Under the pieces are notes generated by a model that did no database searches, had not been told where the DNA came from, and worked only from the letters and a program-made list of their open reading frames with translations. 64,000 nucleotides of DNA from Mesorhizobium sp. ES1-4 (GTDB lineage: Bacteria > Pseudomonadota > Alphaproteobacteria > Rhizobiales > Rhizobiaceae), in the NCBI RefSeq assembly GCF_020164745.1, contig NZ_JAIUGV010000002.1, forward strand, positions 423,081 to 487,080. The letters run 5' to 3'. Both the position numbers and the translations under genes were made by a program. This document shows positions 1-8,970 of the stretch, one piece after another; within the stretch, counting starts at the first letter, position 1, and the number at the start of each line of letters is the position of its first letter.

Positions 1-146
1 CATGTTGCCGGACGATAAGGCGAAACTGGCAATCTGTAACGTTTCAGTATATTGCGGCACCGCCAGGCTTGAAATCACGCCATATTGCGGATCCCGGCGA
101 TTGCCGACCCGGCTTGCGGCTGCTATGCGCCTGACGGGCGGGACGA

Positions 147-1190
147 ATGGATAGACAGCGGACGGAAAATAACGAAGACGCGTCGACGCGGGAGCGGCCG
201 ACGCTGAAGACGCTCGCCTTCATGACCGGGCTCGGTGTCACCACCGTGTCTCGCGCCCTGAAGGATGCGCCGGAGATCGGCGCCGAGACCAGGCGCCGCG
301 TCCAGCTCGTCGCCAAGCAGATCGGCTACCGGCCCAACCGTGCCGGCGTGCGCCTCAGGACAGGCAAGACCAATGTCATCAGCCTCGTGCTCAACACGGA
401 GCAGGAGATCATGAGCTTCGTCTCCGACATCATCTACGGCGTCTCGGAGGTTATTGCCGACACGCCCTATCATCTGATCGTCACGCCCTATTCGCGCTCG
501 CAGGACCCGCTGGATCCCATACGCTATCTGGTCGAGACAGGCTCCGCCGACGGCGTCATCATTTCACGCACGCAGCCGAACGATGCCAGGGCCCGATACA
601 TGCTGGAGCGCGGCATCCCCTTCGCCACGCACGGCCGCACCGAGATGGGGCTGGTGCATCCCTATCACGATTTCGACAATTACGCGTTTGCGGCGGAAGC
701 CGTGCGGCGCCTGGCTGATATCGGGCGCAGCAAGCTCGCCTTGCTTTCGCCGCCTGTGGGGCTGACCTATCACAGCCATACGGTCAACGGCTTCGCCGAT
801 GCGCTGAGAGACGTCGGCGCCAGCGAGATCCCGTTTAGCACCGTGTCGATAGACCATTCGATCGAGCAGATCAGGATGAGGACGGCGCAGCTGATGCGGC
901 GCGATGTCAGGCCGGACGGCTTCGTCAGCAGCGCCGCCGCCGCGACCCTCGCCATCGTCGCCGGCATCGAGGACGCCGGCCTGAAGCTCGGCCGCGACGT
1001 CGACGTGGTGTCGAAGCAGTCGTCGGATCTGCTGCACCTGTTTCGGCATGAATTGCTGGTGGTCAACGAAGATTTCCGGCTGGCCGGCTCCGAGCTTGCG
1101 CGCTCGGTGCTCGGCTGGATCGGCGGTGCCGCGCCCGGCTCGCTGCAGAGCCTGAGCGAGCCGAAGGGCGTCGTGGCCTACCGGCGCTGA
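147..1190 (+). CDS. LacI-family transcriptional regulator
   Basis: A 347-residue DNA-binding repressor of the LacI/GalR family. The helix-turn-helix lies near residues 20-45, with VTTVSRALKD at about 31-40, followed by the hinge region YRPNRAGVRLRTGKTN at about 61-76. The rest is a periplasmic-binding-protein-like sensor fold that would bind a sugar or sugar derivative; length is typical. No operon partner is visible: gnd downstream is convergent and the left neighbour is outside the window, so the effector cannot be named. The ATG start is chosen because it places the HTH at the usual distance from the N-terminus. Confidence 0.9.
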   Translation: MDRQRTENNEDASTRERPTLKTLAFMTGLGVTTVSRALKDAPEIGAETRRRVQLVAKQIGYRPNRAGVRLRTGKTNVISLVLNTEQEIMSFVSDIIYGVSEVIADTPYHLIVTPYSRSQDPLDPIRYLVETGSADGVIISRTQPNDARARYMLERGIPFATHGRTEMGLVHPYHDFDNYAFAAEAVRRLADIGRSKLALLSPPVGLTYHSHTVNGFADALRDVGASEIPFSTVSIDHSIEQIRMRTAQLMRRDVRPDGFVSSAAAATLAIVAGIEDAGLKLGRDVDVVSKQSSDLLHLFRHELLVVNEDFRLAGSELARSVLGWIGGAAPGSLQSLSEPKGVVAYRR

Positions 1191-1198
1191 GGCGATTA

Positions 1199-1312
1199 GA
1201 GCATGATGCCGAAAAGTGTGAAGCGGTTTTCGGCCGACATCATGCTCCTCCCTTTGATCTAGAGACGGATTCAGATTTCAGGTCGACTCGACCTGAAATC
1301 ATCCGGTTCTAG
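1199..1312. repeat. Rhizobial intergenic palindromic repeat, two stem units
   Basis: Two palindromes in tandem. The first has GAGCATGATG and CATCATGCTC as outer arms (1199-1208 and 1238-1247), with GAAAAGTG-type sequence inside. The second has perfect 12-bp arms, GATTTCAGGTCG and CGACCTGAAATC (1274-1285 and 1289-1300). From general knowledge this is a widespread Mesorhizobium/rhizobial intergenic repeat. It lies between convergent genes and may act as a bidirectional terminator. It enters the 3' end of gnd. Confidence 0.85.
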
Positions 1313-2731
1313 CCGGCCGCTGCCCCAAGGGCCGTGGAACGCACCCTGCTCGCCGATACGCTCGAAACCATGCGCACCGAAGAAGTCGCGCTGCGCCTGG
1401 ATCAGGTTCGAGGTCCCGCGGCCCTGGCGGTAGCTGTCGAAATAGGCAAGCGCGGAAGACAGCGCCGGCACCGGCGCGCCGGCTTCGGAAGCTCTCGCCA
1501 CGACACGCCGCAGCGACAGATGCGCCTCCTGCATCATGGTGATGAAAGCCGGCGCCATCAACAGGTTGGTCGAAGCGCCGCCGCTGCCGAACGCTTCGGC
1601 CATCGTGTCCAGCATCTGCGAGCGGATGATGCAGCCGGCGCGCCAGATCTTGGCGATGGTCGGCATCGGCAGATTCCAGTGGAACTCCTTCGAGGCGCCG
1701 CTCATCACGGCGAAACCCTGCGCGTAGGCGGCGATCTTGCCGGCGAATAGCGCCAGCTCGAGGTCCTTCAACAATGCATCCTTGTCGCCGGAAATCCTCG
1801 ACACGCCGATATCGCCATAGGCCTTTTCAGCCGCCTGCCGCTCGTCCTTGATCGACGACAGAACGCGCGCCGCCACAGCCGCCTCGATCGCGGTTGCCGG
1901 AATGCCGAGCTGCTGCGCCTCGATGACGGACCATTTGCCGGTGCCCTTCTGGCCGGCACGGTCGAGGATGACATCGACCACGGGTTTGCCGGTCTTGGGA
2001 TCGTCGGCGGCGAGCACCTTGGCGGTGATCTCGATCAGGTAGGAATTGAGCCGGCCCTTGTTCCAGTTGGAAAATACCGTACCGATCTCCTTCGGCCCCA
2101 TGCCCATTCCGTCGCGCAGGATCCCGTAGATTTCGGCAATCATCTGCATGTCGGCATATTCGATGCCGTTGTGGATGGTCTTGACGAAATGGCCGGCGCC
2201 ATCGGTGCCGAGCCAGGCCGCACAGGGCTCGTCCTTGAACTTGGCGGAGATGGCGGTCAGCACCTTCTCGACACGCTTCCACGACTCCTCCGTGCCTCCA
2301 ACCATGATCGACGGTCCGTGGCGTGCGCCCTCCTCGCCGCCGGAGACGCCCATGCCGATAAAGGTAAGGCCCGAGCCGGACAGTTCGGAGAAGCGCCGCA
2401 TCGTGTCGCGGAAATTCGCATTGCCCGCGTCGATGATAATGTCGTTGTCGGACAGCACGCCGCGCAAGGCTTCGATCTGCTCGTCCACCGGCTTGCCGGC
2501 CAGCACCATGATGATGATCGGGCGCGGCGGCCGGATCGCGGCGGCGAGTTCCTCCAGACTGTAGCAAGGGACGACCATGTCCTTCAGGGCACCGGCATTC
2601 TCGACGAAAGCGTCCGTGCGCGCCCGCGTGCGGTTGAAGACGGCGATGCGGTGCCCGTGCTCGGCGATGTTCAGCGCCAGGTTGGAGCCCATCGTGCCAA
2701 GGCCGATCAGGCCGATTTCGGCTTTTTCCAT
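1271..2731 (-). CDS. gnd: 6-phosphogluconate dehydrogenase, decarboxylating
   Basis: Oxidises and decarboxylates 6-phosphogluconate to ribulose 5-phosphate with NADP+, in the cytosolic pentose phosphate pathway. The 486 residues show the N-terminal dinucleotide site GLGTMGSNLALN (10-21), the substrate-loop motif GVSGGEEGA (128-136) and the catalytic K184 and N188 in HFVKTIHNG, then the all-helical C-terminal domain with the RAGQKGTGKW motif. The last 13 residues, after the usual FHGPW end, are read from the neighbouring intergenic repeat, which also supplies the TGA stop. The gene stands alone and is convergent with the LacI gene. Confidence 0.95.
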   Translation of the reverse strand: MEKAEIGLIGLGTMGSNLALNIAEHGHRIAVFNRTRARTDAFVENAGALKDMVVPCYSLEELAAAIRPPRPIIIMVLAGKPVDEQIEALRGVLSDNDIIIDAGNANFRDTMRRFSELSGSGLTFIGMGVSGGEEGARHGPSIMVGGTEESWKRVEKVLTAISAKFKDEPCAAWLGTDGAGHFVKTIHNGIEYADMQMIAEIYGILRDGMGMGPKEIGTVFSNWNKGRLNSYLIEITAKVLAADDPKTGKPVVDVILDRAGQKGTGKWSVIEAQQLGIPATAIEAAVAARVLSSIKDERQAAEKAYGDIGVSRISGDKDALLKDLELALFAGKIAAYAQGFAVMSGASKEFHWNLPMPTIAKIWRAGCIIRSQMLDTMAEAFGSGGASTNLLMAPAFITMMQEAHLSLRRVVARASEAGAPVPALSSALAYFDSYRQGRGTSNLIQAQRDFFGAHGFERIGEQGAFHGPWGSGRLEPDDFRSSRPEI

Positions 2732-2865
2732 CGTTTCTTCCCTGTTTCCGGATCTGGTGTTTCGAGCTCGCGCCCGTTCTTGCCTGGATGCCCGTTATTG
2801 CTTCGATGATTGACGGGCCTTCCGGCTCGCGTCAACCGCCTCGCCCAATTGTGTTGCTGGGACCA

Positions 2866-4500
2866 TCACCGCCTGATGTCGACTGGCGCCTCGATCTTCA
2901 CCATCTCGAAGTCCGAGACCAGGATATCGAGGCGCACCGTCCAGCGGCCGGGGACCGGAATGATGAGGTTGTCGACACGCCAGCTGCCGTCGCCGGGCTT
3001 GGTTGCCGCACGCTTCAGCGGCTCGATGCCGGAATCGGGCTTCGACATCACCAGCGTCACTTCCTTGGCGTCGAGCGGCCCGAAATCGCCGGTCATGATG
3101 ATCATCGATGCGGAGACCGGCCCGGCGTGGCCTGGCGTGATGCTGAGATCGGCCATGGCCTGCAGCGCGTGGATGTGGACCGAAACCGGCTGCGCCGCCG
3201 CGATCGCCAGCGCCCGTGGTGGCGGCGTGAAGCGCCAGCACGCGGCGACCCCGAGGATCGCCAGCACGATCAGCACTTCGACGCCCACCGAGCGGGCGAG
3301 CCTGCGTTGCACCTCGGTCGCTCCCGCCTCGGCCGAGGCGGTGAGCTTCCAGCGATTGACGGCGGCCAACGTGAACAGAAAGACCAGCAACCCGAGTTTC
3401 AGCAGCAGCAATCGGCCATAAGCAGTGTCGATCAGTGCCGAGGGCGTCCGCACCTGGATCACGGCCAGCACCACGCCTGCCGCGGCAAGCAAGGCGACCA
3501 CGGGCAGGATTGCCCGTGAGAAGCGGCGCAGGAAATCGACGGAGCCCGCCGCTTGACGCTTCAGCGCGAGGCCGAGCGGCACCAGAGCGCCCGCCCAGAA
3601 GGCGATGCCGGCGCCATGCACGAAGACCAGCGGCCGTGTCAGCCATTGCGGTTCGGCCGCACTGGCATGGCCGCTCGCGGTAAGCGCCGCGCCCACACCG
3701 GCCAGTCCGGCAAGGGCTAGAAGCCTGGCGGCCGCGCGCGGTCCGGCCAGCGACAACAGGCCAAGCCCCAGCGCGATCAGGGCGATCAGCACCGTCCAGC
3801 CGAAGCTGGTGCCGAACCCGGTGCGCCAGACAACCGGCTGCGCCAGATGAGAGAGCGGCGCACCAAGCGCATCGAGACCCTGGAAGCCCAGCGACAGCGG
3901 CGCCGCCACCAGCCCGCACAGGATCGACACGGCAACCAAGCGCTGACCGGCACGGCCGCCTCCGGCCAGCCAGGCAAGGGCGAAAGCGCCGCCGACACCG
4001 AGGAAAAGACCGATGTAGAGGAGGACCTTGCCGATCCAGATCGCCGAGCGCAGCGGCCAGTCAACCGTTTCGGAGACGGCCGGCGGCTCGCTTGGCGCAC
4101 CGATGGAAAACAGGAGCGAGCCGCCGACCGGATGGCCATCGGCGGAAACGACACGCCAGCTCAGCACATGCGTGCCCGACTTGAGCGGCCGCGGATTGTC
4201 GATCTCGACCGTCTGGTCGCTCAGGCGGAAGGACGTCAGCGTAACCGGCGTGCCGTCGGGCGTCACCAGCGTCAGCACCAGCGGCGAGACCGGCTCGCTG
4301 AAGGTCAGCGAGAACCGCGCCGGCGCCTGCGCCATCACGGCGCCGTCGACCGGATCGGTCTTGATCAGCGCCGCATGAGCAAAGGCCTGATTTGTCGAGG
4401 CCATGACGATGAGCGCGATGACCATCGCGAAAAGCCCACCGGCCCAGCCGAAGCGCTTGCCGATCGTTGCGGGCCTTTGAAGAAAGGGGGTCGCGTTCAT
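2866..4500 (-). CDS. CopC-CopD fusion copper protein
   Basis: A 544-residue fusion of a periplasmic CopC copper-binding domain with a CopD multi-pass membrane domain. A signal sequence ends ...NQAFA, so the mature protein begins HAALIK with H42, the N-terminal copper ligand of CopC proteins; the CopC domain runs to about residue 135. Roughly eight hydrophobic helices follow (about 150-430), then a C-terminal soluble segment of about 100 residues. I placed the start at the ATG giving MNATPFLQ, because the open frame upstream is not protein-like and overlaps the YcnI gene. It is the last gene of a four-gene leftward copper operon. Likely role: copper import or periplasmic copper handling. Confidence 0.88.
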   Translation of the reverse strand: MNATPFLQRPATIGKRFGWAGGLFAMVIALIVMASTNQAFAHAALIKTDPVDGAVMAQAPARFSLTFSEPVSPLVLTLVTPDGTPVTLTSFRLSDQTVEIDNPRPLKSGTHVLSWRVVSADGHPVGGSLLFSIGAPSEPPAVSETVDWPLRSAIWIGKVLLYIGLFLGVGGAFALAWLAGGGRAGQRLVAVSILCGLVAAPLSLGFQGLDALGAPLSHLAQPVVWRTGFGTSFGWTVLIALIALGLGLLSLAGPRAAARLLALAGLAGVGAALTASGHASAAEPQWLTRPLVFVHGAGIAFWAGALVPLGLALKRQAAGSVDFLRRFSRAILPVVALLAAAGVVLAVIQVRTPSALIDTAYGRLLLLKLGLLVFLFTLAAVNRWKLTASAEAGATEVQRRLARSVGVEVLIVLAILGVAACWRFTPPPRALAIAAAQPVSVHIHALQAMADLSITPGHAGPVSASMIIMTGDFGPLDAKEVTLVMSKPDSGIEPLKRAATKPGDGSWRVDNLIIPVPGRWTVRLDILVSDFEMVKIEAPVDIRR

Positions 4501-4555
4501 GCTGTCGCCATGGAATTGGCGGCGCACCTTGCGGACAGGGCGCGCCGCCGGAAAA

Positions 4556-5074
4556 TCACTTCTTCGGCTTGAGCTTGATGCCGGGCGCCGGGTTCTCCAG
4601 CGCGTCCTCATCCTGTCCAGCCGCCGGAATCTCGATCCAGCGGACGGCTGCATCGCCGCATTCCTGCACCACTGGGAAGTAGAGCATCTGGCCGGGGGGC
4701 AGATCCGCCGCCAGCACCGCCCGGAAGACGAACTCATCGTAGAATTCATCCGGCAGATTGCCGCCGCTCCAGTCGACCTCCTTCACGCCGTCGGCCACCG
4801 CCTGGCCATAGAGCTGGTAGGATTTTTCGTACTTGCCCTTCTTGGTCTGCAGCGTCCAGCCTGGCTTCGGCATCGGCTTCACCGCGATCACACCTTCCGG
4901 GATCTGGACCCGGACGGCGGTTGTGGCTTTGCCGTCGCAGCCATGCGGAACGCGCAAGACGGCCTTGTAGGTCGAGCCGATGGCCGCCTCCTGGGTTTCG
5001 AGCGTGATGTGCGCGAAGGCGGCATTTGTCCCCAGCACGAGAAACGCGCCGGCCGCCAAAAGATACTTGTTCAT
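4556..5074 (-). CDS. YcnI-family (DUF1775) copper-binding protein
   Basis: A 172-residue exported protein of the YcnI family. Signal peptide MNKYLLAAGAFLVLGTNAAFA, then mature sequence starting at H22 (HITLETQEA). In this family the N-terminal histidine with a nearby acidic residue forms a monohistidine copper site; H22 and E26 fit that. The rest is an immunoglobulin-like beta domain. The C-terminal membrane anchor found in some homologues is absent, and the end is Lys/Pro rich. It lies between the PCuAC and CopC-CopD genes with short gaps, and the three probably act together on periplasmic copper. Confidence 0.87.
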   Translation of the reverse strand: MNKYLLAAGAFLVLGTNAAFAHITLETQEAAIGSTYKAVLRVPHGCDGKATTAVRVQIPEGVIAVKPMPKPGWTLQTKKGKYEKSYQLYGQAVADGVKEVDWSGGNLPDEFYDEFVFRAVLAADLPPGQMLYFPVVQECGDAAVRWIEIPAAGQDEDALENPAPGIKLKPKK

Positions 5075-5113
5075 GATCGTCCCTCTGATTTCAAAATTGG
5101 TGGATAGGCGCGA

Positions 5114-5656
5114 TCAATTGGCGTGGTCGTCCATGCCGCCCATTTCGCCCATGCCCTCGACGGCGAACTCGACGCTGACAGTGCCGGCCTTCTCGAAGGT
5201 CAGCGTGGCGGCGAATTTTTCGCCCTGCTTGGGTTGCCGCTTGAGGCCGATGAACATCAGGTGATAGCCGCCGGGCGCCAGCGCCACCTTGCCTCCCGCC
5301 GGTATCTCCAGGCCACCGGCGACCGGCCGCATGGTCATGACGCCATCCTTGACGGCCATTTCATGCAGTTCGGCCTTTTCGGAGACATCGGAGGAGATCG
5401 ATAGCAACCGGTCCGCGGCGCCGCCCTTGTTGAGGATGGTGAAATAGCCGCCGGCCACCTTGGCGCCGGCCGGCGTGGCGCGTGACCAGGGGTGTTCGAT
5501 TTCGAGATCGCCAACCTTGAATTCGTGCGCCAGGACCGACTGGGCGCCTACGAACAGCAGGGCAAAGACCAGCGTGATAATGCCGATACGCGCCTTGAAA
5601 CGAGACAGGGCGAGGCTGAACACGGTGCCCGCCGACATACGGAAAGAATGGGACAT
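5114..5656 (-). CDS. PCuAC-type periplasmic copper chaperone
   Basis: A 180-residue exported copper chaperone (DUF461/PCuAC). A hydrophobic segment at 24-43 ends in AHEFKVG. The Cu(I)-binding pattern is present as HEM (98-100), MTM (107-109) and HLM (132-134), matching the family His/Met site that feeds copper to cytochrome oxidase assembly. A Met/His-rich tail, GMGEMGGMDDHAN, may bind more metal. Start set at the ATG giving MSHSFRMS; a second ATG at residue 7 is possible. The genes on both sides are also copper proteins on the same strand, so co-transcription is likely. Confidence 0.9.
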   Translation of the reverse strand: MSHSFRMSAGTVFSLALSRFKARIGIITLVFALLFVGAQSVLAHEFKVGDLEIEHPWSRATPAGAKVAGGYFTILNKGGAADRLLSISSDVSEKAELHEMAVKDGVMTMRPVAGGLEIPAGGKVALAPGGYHLMFIGLKRQPKQGEKFAATLTFEKAGTVSVEFAVEGMGEMGGMDDHAN

Positions 5657-5751
5657 GGTTGCTCCATGACGTGATGATCGCGCCGTCTCCGGTCGCGAAT
5701 GGCTTGATGTTGGATGAGTACGCTCGCGAAAGGTTCCGCAAGCAAGCAGGC

Positions 5752-6135
5752 TCAAGCCGCCAGTGGCGGCGCGCGCGGGTTCGACGGCGAGCGTTCGCGG
5801 GCGAAGTCGAGATGCGTGGTCGCCGGGAAGACGAAGGCGACGGTCTCGAAGGAAAGAGACGAAAGCGCGAGCCCGGCCTCGGGCGGCTGCGCATAGGCCG
5901 GCGAAAACATGCTGCAGCCGAGCGTGCAGCAGGCCGGCAGATGTGACGGGTGCTGGTCGCCGCCGGGAAGCCGGGTGGCGCCGTCGTGGGTACAGATGAC
6001 GTTGCCGAAGGCATCGAGCTGCGCGACATTCGGCCCTGTGCCGAAGGCGAGCGCACCGAAAGTCGACTGGAGCAACAGCAGATAGGCCGCGACAAGCGCG
6101 ACCGGCATATTCCACCGCTTACCCTTCTTGTTCAA
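5752..6135 (-). CDS. DUF2946-type small exported protein
   Basis: A 127-residue protein with an N-terminal hydrophobic segment (about 10-32) and a Cys/His-rich stretch: C48, H50, H62, H65, C69, C70 and C74. This layout matches DUF2946, a family found in copper and heavy-metal gene clusters whose function is not established. It is the first gene of the leftward copper operon, about 95 bp ahead of the PCuAC gene. The Cys/His spacing suggests metal binding, but that is inference. Confidence 0.7.
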   Translation of the reverse strand: MNKKGKRWNMPVALVAAYLLLLQSTFGALAFGTGPNVAQLDAFGNVICTHDGATRLPGGDQHPSHLPACCTLGCSMFSPAYAQPPEAGLALSSLSFETVAFVFPATTHLDFARERSPSNPRAPPLAA

Positions 6136-6247
6136 AGGACTTGCCTGCTCAAAACATCCGCCTCTTCAGGCGACCACCGGAAAGACACTTAACACGGCAG
6201 CCAGTGGTCGAAAATCGCCAAATCGACGCTGCGGCAACGCGGCAGGA

Positions 6248-7150
6248 TCAGCTCTTTTGGGACGGCCGGCTTTCCGGTATCGAGGTCAGCAAGGTCTGGC
6301 GTGCCGACTTCAGATGCTTGCGGCAGGCGGCATCGACCTTGCCTAGGTCGCGCGACTTGAGTGCCTCGATATAGGTTAGATGCTCGCCGATCGCGACTTC
6401 GTTACGCTCGCGTTCCTGTGCCTTGTTCCACTGGTAGTGGTAGTGGAAGATCATGGCGATGACATCGTAAAAATCGACGATGAAACGGTTGTGCGAAGCG
6501 CGATGGATGAGCCGGTGGAAGCGCTCGTCGAGTTCCGAGAACTCATTGAAGCGCGTCGCGATCTCGCGCCGCAGCAAACGATGTTCCTCTTCCAGGCGGT
6601 CTAGATCGCCCCAGACCGGACTGTCCTGCGGCAGCGCGGTGAAGGCGGCCGCCGAACGCAATTCGAACATTTCGCGGATTTCGGTCAGTTCCAGCGCGAA
6701 GGCCCGTGTAAAGCCTTTCAGCACCCAATGGCTGTTGCGGCGTTTTTCGATCAGGCCGAAACGGGAGAAGCGGATGAGGAACTCGCGCACGCTGGTGGTG
6801 CCGACACCGATCTCGCGCGCCAGTTCGAGCTCGTTGATCTGCATGCCGGCCTCTGCGCCGCCGGCCAGCAGCCTGCGCATGAACGACCGTTCGATGATCT
6901 CGGCCAGCGTGTCGGTTTCTTCCTCGGGAAAGAAATCGTCGGAACGCGGGTCGCGCAGCACCGTCTTGGCACGCTTGTTCCAGGCGATCAGGCCGGTTTC
7001 CTCCATGCGCGCCAGGATGCTGCGCACGGTCGTGCGGCTGACGCCAAGCAGCGCGCCCAGTTCCGGTTCCGACGGCAGGCTGCGCGTTTCGTCGAGCAGC
7101 CTGAGGCAGCGGTTGTAGGCGTCCTTGTAGACGTTGTTGCTCTTCGACAT
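6248..7150 (-). CDS. GntR/FCD regulator with two winged-HTH domains
   Basis: A 300-residue regulator, longer than the usual 220-250 of FCD-type GntR proteins. Two winged-HTH segments are visible: LPSEPELGALLGVSRTTVRS with its wing (about 20-65), and INELELAREIGVGTTSVREF with its wing (about 100-145). A C-terminal all-helical FCD ligand domain follows (about 150-285), with metal-ligand-like FHRLIH. The ATG giving MSKSNNVY is preferred because GGGGCAGGG precedes it at good distance; an ATG five codons upstream is possible. It is divergent from the UxaA-type gene, with an inverted repeat between them, so it probably controls the hexonate cluster. Confidence 0.85.
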   Translation of the reverse strand: MSKSNNVYKDAYNRCLRLLDETRSLPSEPELGALLGVSRTTVRSILARMEETGLIAWNKRAKTVLRDPRSDDFFPEEETDTLAEIIERSFMRRLLAGGAEAGMQINELELAREIGVGTTSVREFLIRFSRFGLIEKRRNSHWVLKGFTRAFALELTEIREMFELRSAAAFTALPQDSPVWGDLDRLEEEHRLLRREIATRFNEFSELDERFHRLIHRASHNRFIVDFYDVIAMIFHYHYQWNKAQERERNEVAIGEHLTYIEALKSRDLGKVDAACRKHLKSARQTLLTSIPESRPSQKS

Positions 7151-7295
7151 CCCTGCCCCACTCATGCCGGCGCTTGCGGTGGCCGGCTTGAAGCGCAATA
7201 TGACGTTCCCACGACCCTGAAAAGCAGGAAACGCTTTCATCAGGCCCGGTTCACTGTTTCCAGCGCCATCATTTTCCCAAGGCCGGAACGACAGC

Positions 7296-7326
7296 GAAAA
7301 AACAATTGACGCAAAACTGTTTTTTC
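7296..7326. promoter_or_regulatory. Inverted repeat, candidate operator of the GntR/FCD regulator
   Basis: Perfect 9-bp arms GAAAAAACA (7296-7304) and TGTTTTTTC (7318-7326) around a 13-bp spacer, within the 246-bp divergent region between the GntR gene and the UxaA-type gene. The 11-mer AACTGTTTTTT (7315-7325) recurs exactly upstream of the sugar-binding-protein gene at 9311-9321. Operator function is inferred. Confidence 0.5.
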
Positions 7327-7396
7327 CCGATAAAAGACATTAACTCTTAACAGGCGCGTGTCAATCCGCGCATCCCAGATCACCCAGGAAACGCCC

Positions 7397-8902
7397 GTGA
7401 ACGTCTCGAACACCATCCTTCTGTCTCCCGCCGACAATGTCGCCGTTGCCAATGGCCGCATCGAGGTCGGCACCGCACTGCCGGGTGGCGCGCTCGCCGC
7501 CGCTATCATCGAGCCTGGCCACAAGGTGGCGATCAAGCCGATCTCCTCCGGTGAAGCCGTGGTCAAATATGCCCAGGCGATCGGCCGCGCCACACAGGAC
7601 ATCGCGCCGGGCGAGCATGTCCATTCACACAATCTGGTCTTCGAGGCCGGCCGGTTGCCCGTGGTGCCGCCGAACGAGGCCGAGCACGCAACCGAAGCCG
7701 ACCGCGCCCGCACCTTCATGGGCTATCGCCGTGCCGACGGCCGCGCCGGCACGCGCAACTTCATCGGCATCATCGCCAGCGTCAATTGCTCGGCCACCGT
7801 CTGCCATTCGATCGCCGACACGGCCAACAGGACCTTGCTGCCGAAATATCCCGGCATCGACGGCTTCGTGCCGATCGTCCATGGCCAGGGCTGCGGCATG
7901 AGCGGCACCGGGGATGGCATGATGGTGCTGCATCGGACCTTGGCCGGCTATGCCCGCCATCCGAATTTCGGTGGCGTGCTGATGGTCGGCCTCGGCTGCG
8001 AGGTCAACCAGCTCACCCTCTACGGCCAGAAGGGAGCCGCCGCCGGCAAACGCCATTTCAACATCCAGGATGCCGGCGGGTCGCGCAAATCGGTGGAAAA
8101 GGCGATGGGCGTGCTGGCCGAGATTGCCGAGGAAGTCGGGCAGTTGAAGCGTGAGCCGATCCCGGTCAGCGAGATCGTCGTCGGCCTGCAATGCGGCGGC
8201 TCCGACGGCATGTCGGGCATCACCGCCAATCCGGCGCTGGGTGCGGCCGTCGACATCCTGGCCGGCGTCGGCGGTATCGGCATCCTTTCGGAGACGACGG
8301 AAATCTATGGCGCCGAACACCTGCTCGCCTATCGAGCGGCAACGCCCGAGGTGGCCAGGAAGCTCGATGGTTATGTGAAATGGTGGGAAGATCACGTCGC
8401 CAAGCACGGCGCCTCGATCGACAACAACCCCTCCCCCGGCAACAAGCGCGGCGGCCTCACCACCATTTTGGAAAAGTCGCTCGGTGCCGTCGCCAAGGGC
8501 GGCCAGACGCCGCTCAACGGCGTGTTCGGCTATGCCGAGAAGGTCACCGGCAACGGGTTGGTGTTCATGGACACGCCCGGCTACGACCCGGTCTCGGCCA
8601 CCGGACAGGTCGCGGGCGGCGCCAATGTCATCGTCTTCACCACCGGTCGCGGCTCCTGCTTCGGCTGCCGGCCGACACCGTCGATCAAGGTCGCCACCAA
8701 CTCGACAATGTATCACCAGATGGAAGAGGACATGGACGTCAATTGCGGCGTCATCGCCTCCGGCGAAAAGACCATTGCCGGCATGGGCCGCGAGATCTTC
8801 GAGCTGATCGTCGAGACGGCTTCGGGCCGCAAGACCAAGAGCGAGGATTTTGGCTACGGCGACAACGAGTTCGTGCCCTGGCATCTCGGCGCAACGCTCT
8901 AG
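7397..8902 (+). CDS. UxaA-family altronate/galactarate-type dehydratase
   Basis: A 501-residue sugar-acid dehydratase of the UxaA/GarD family, with an N-terminal SAF-like domain (about 15-95) and the long C-terminal iron-dependent dehydratase domain. Conserved stretches include GYRRADGRAGTRNF, GCGMSG, GLGCEVNQ, LQCGGSDGMSGITANPALG and GRGSCFGCRPTPS (R418 onward). Family members remove water from altronate or galactarate to give 2-keto-3-deoxy acids. I chose the GTG giving VNVSNTIL because AGGAA stands six bases before it; an earlier GTG at 7358 lacks this. The LgoD-like dehydrogenase downstream makes altronate the likeliest substrate, but galactarate-like acids are possible. Confidence 0.85.
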   Translation: MNVSNTILLSPADNVAVANGRIEVGTALPGGALAAAIIEPGHKVAIKPISSGEAVVKYAQAIGRATQDIAPGEHVHSHNLVFEAGRLPVVPPNEAEHATEADRARTFMGYRRADGRAGTRNFIGIIASVNCSATVCHSIADTANRTLLPKYPGIDGFVPIVHGQGCGMSGTGDGMMVLHRTLAGYARHPNFGGVLMVGLGCEVNQLTLYGQKGAAAGKRHFNIQDAGGSRKSVEKAMGVLAEIAEEVGQLKREPIPVSEIVVGLQCGGSDGMSGITANPALGAAVDILAGVGGIGILSETTEIYGAEHLLAYRAATPEVARKLDGYVKWWEDHVAKHGASIDNNPSPGNKRGGLTTILEKSLGAVAKGGQTPLNGVFGYAEKVTGNGLVFMDTPGYDPVSATGQVAGGANVIVFTTGRGSCFGCRPTPSIKVATNSTMYHQMEEDMDVNCGVIASGEKTIAGMGREIFELIVETASGRKTKSEDFGYGDNEFVPWHLGATL

Positions 8903-8970
8903 CTTTGTATTCGCGCATTCCCGAAGCCGCCGGGATCCGCCGGCAGCGGCGGGCAACAGGGAGGTTGTGC

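Noticed and set aside
4501..4749. N-terminal extension of the CopC-CopD protein
   Set aside because: The sequence is Arg/Ser rich, overlaps the YcnI gene in another frame and precedes a good signal peptide that should be N-terminal.
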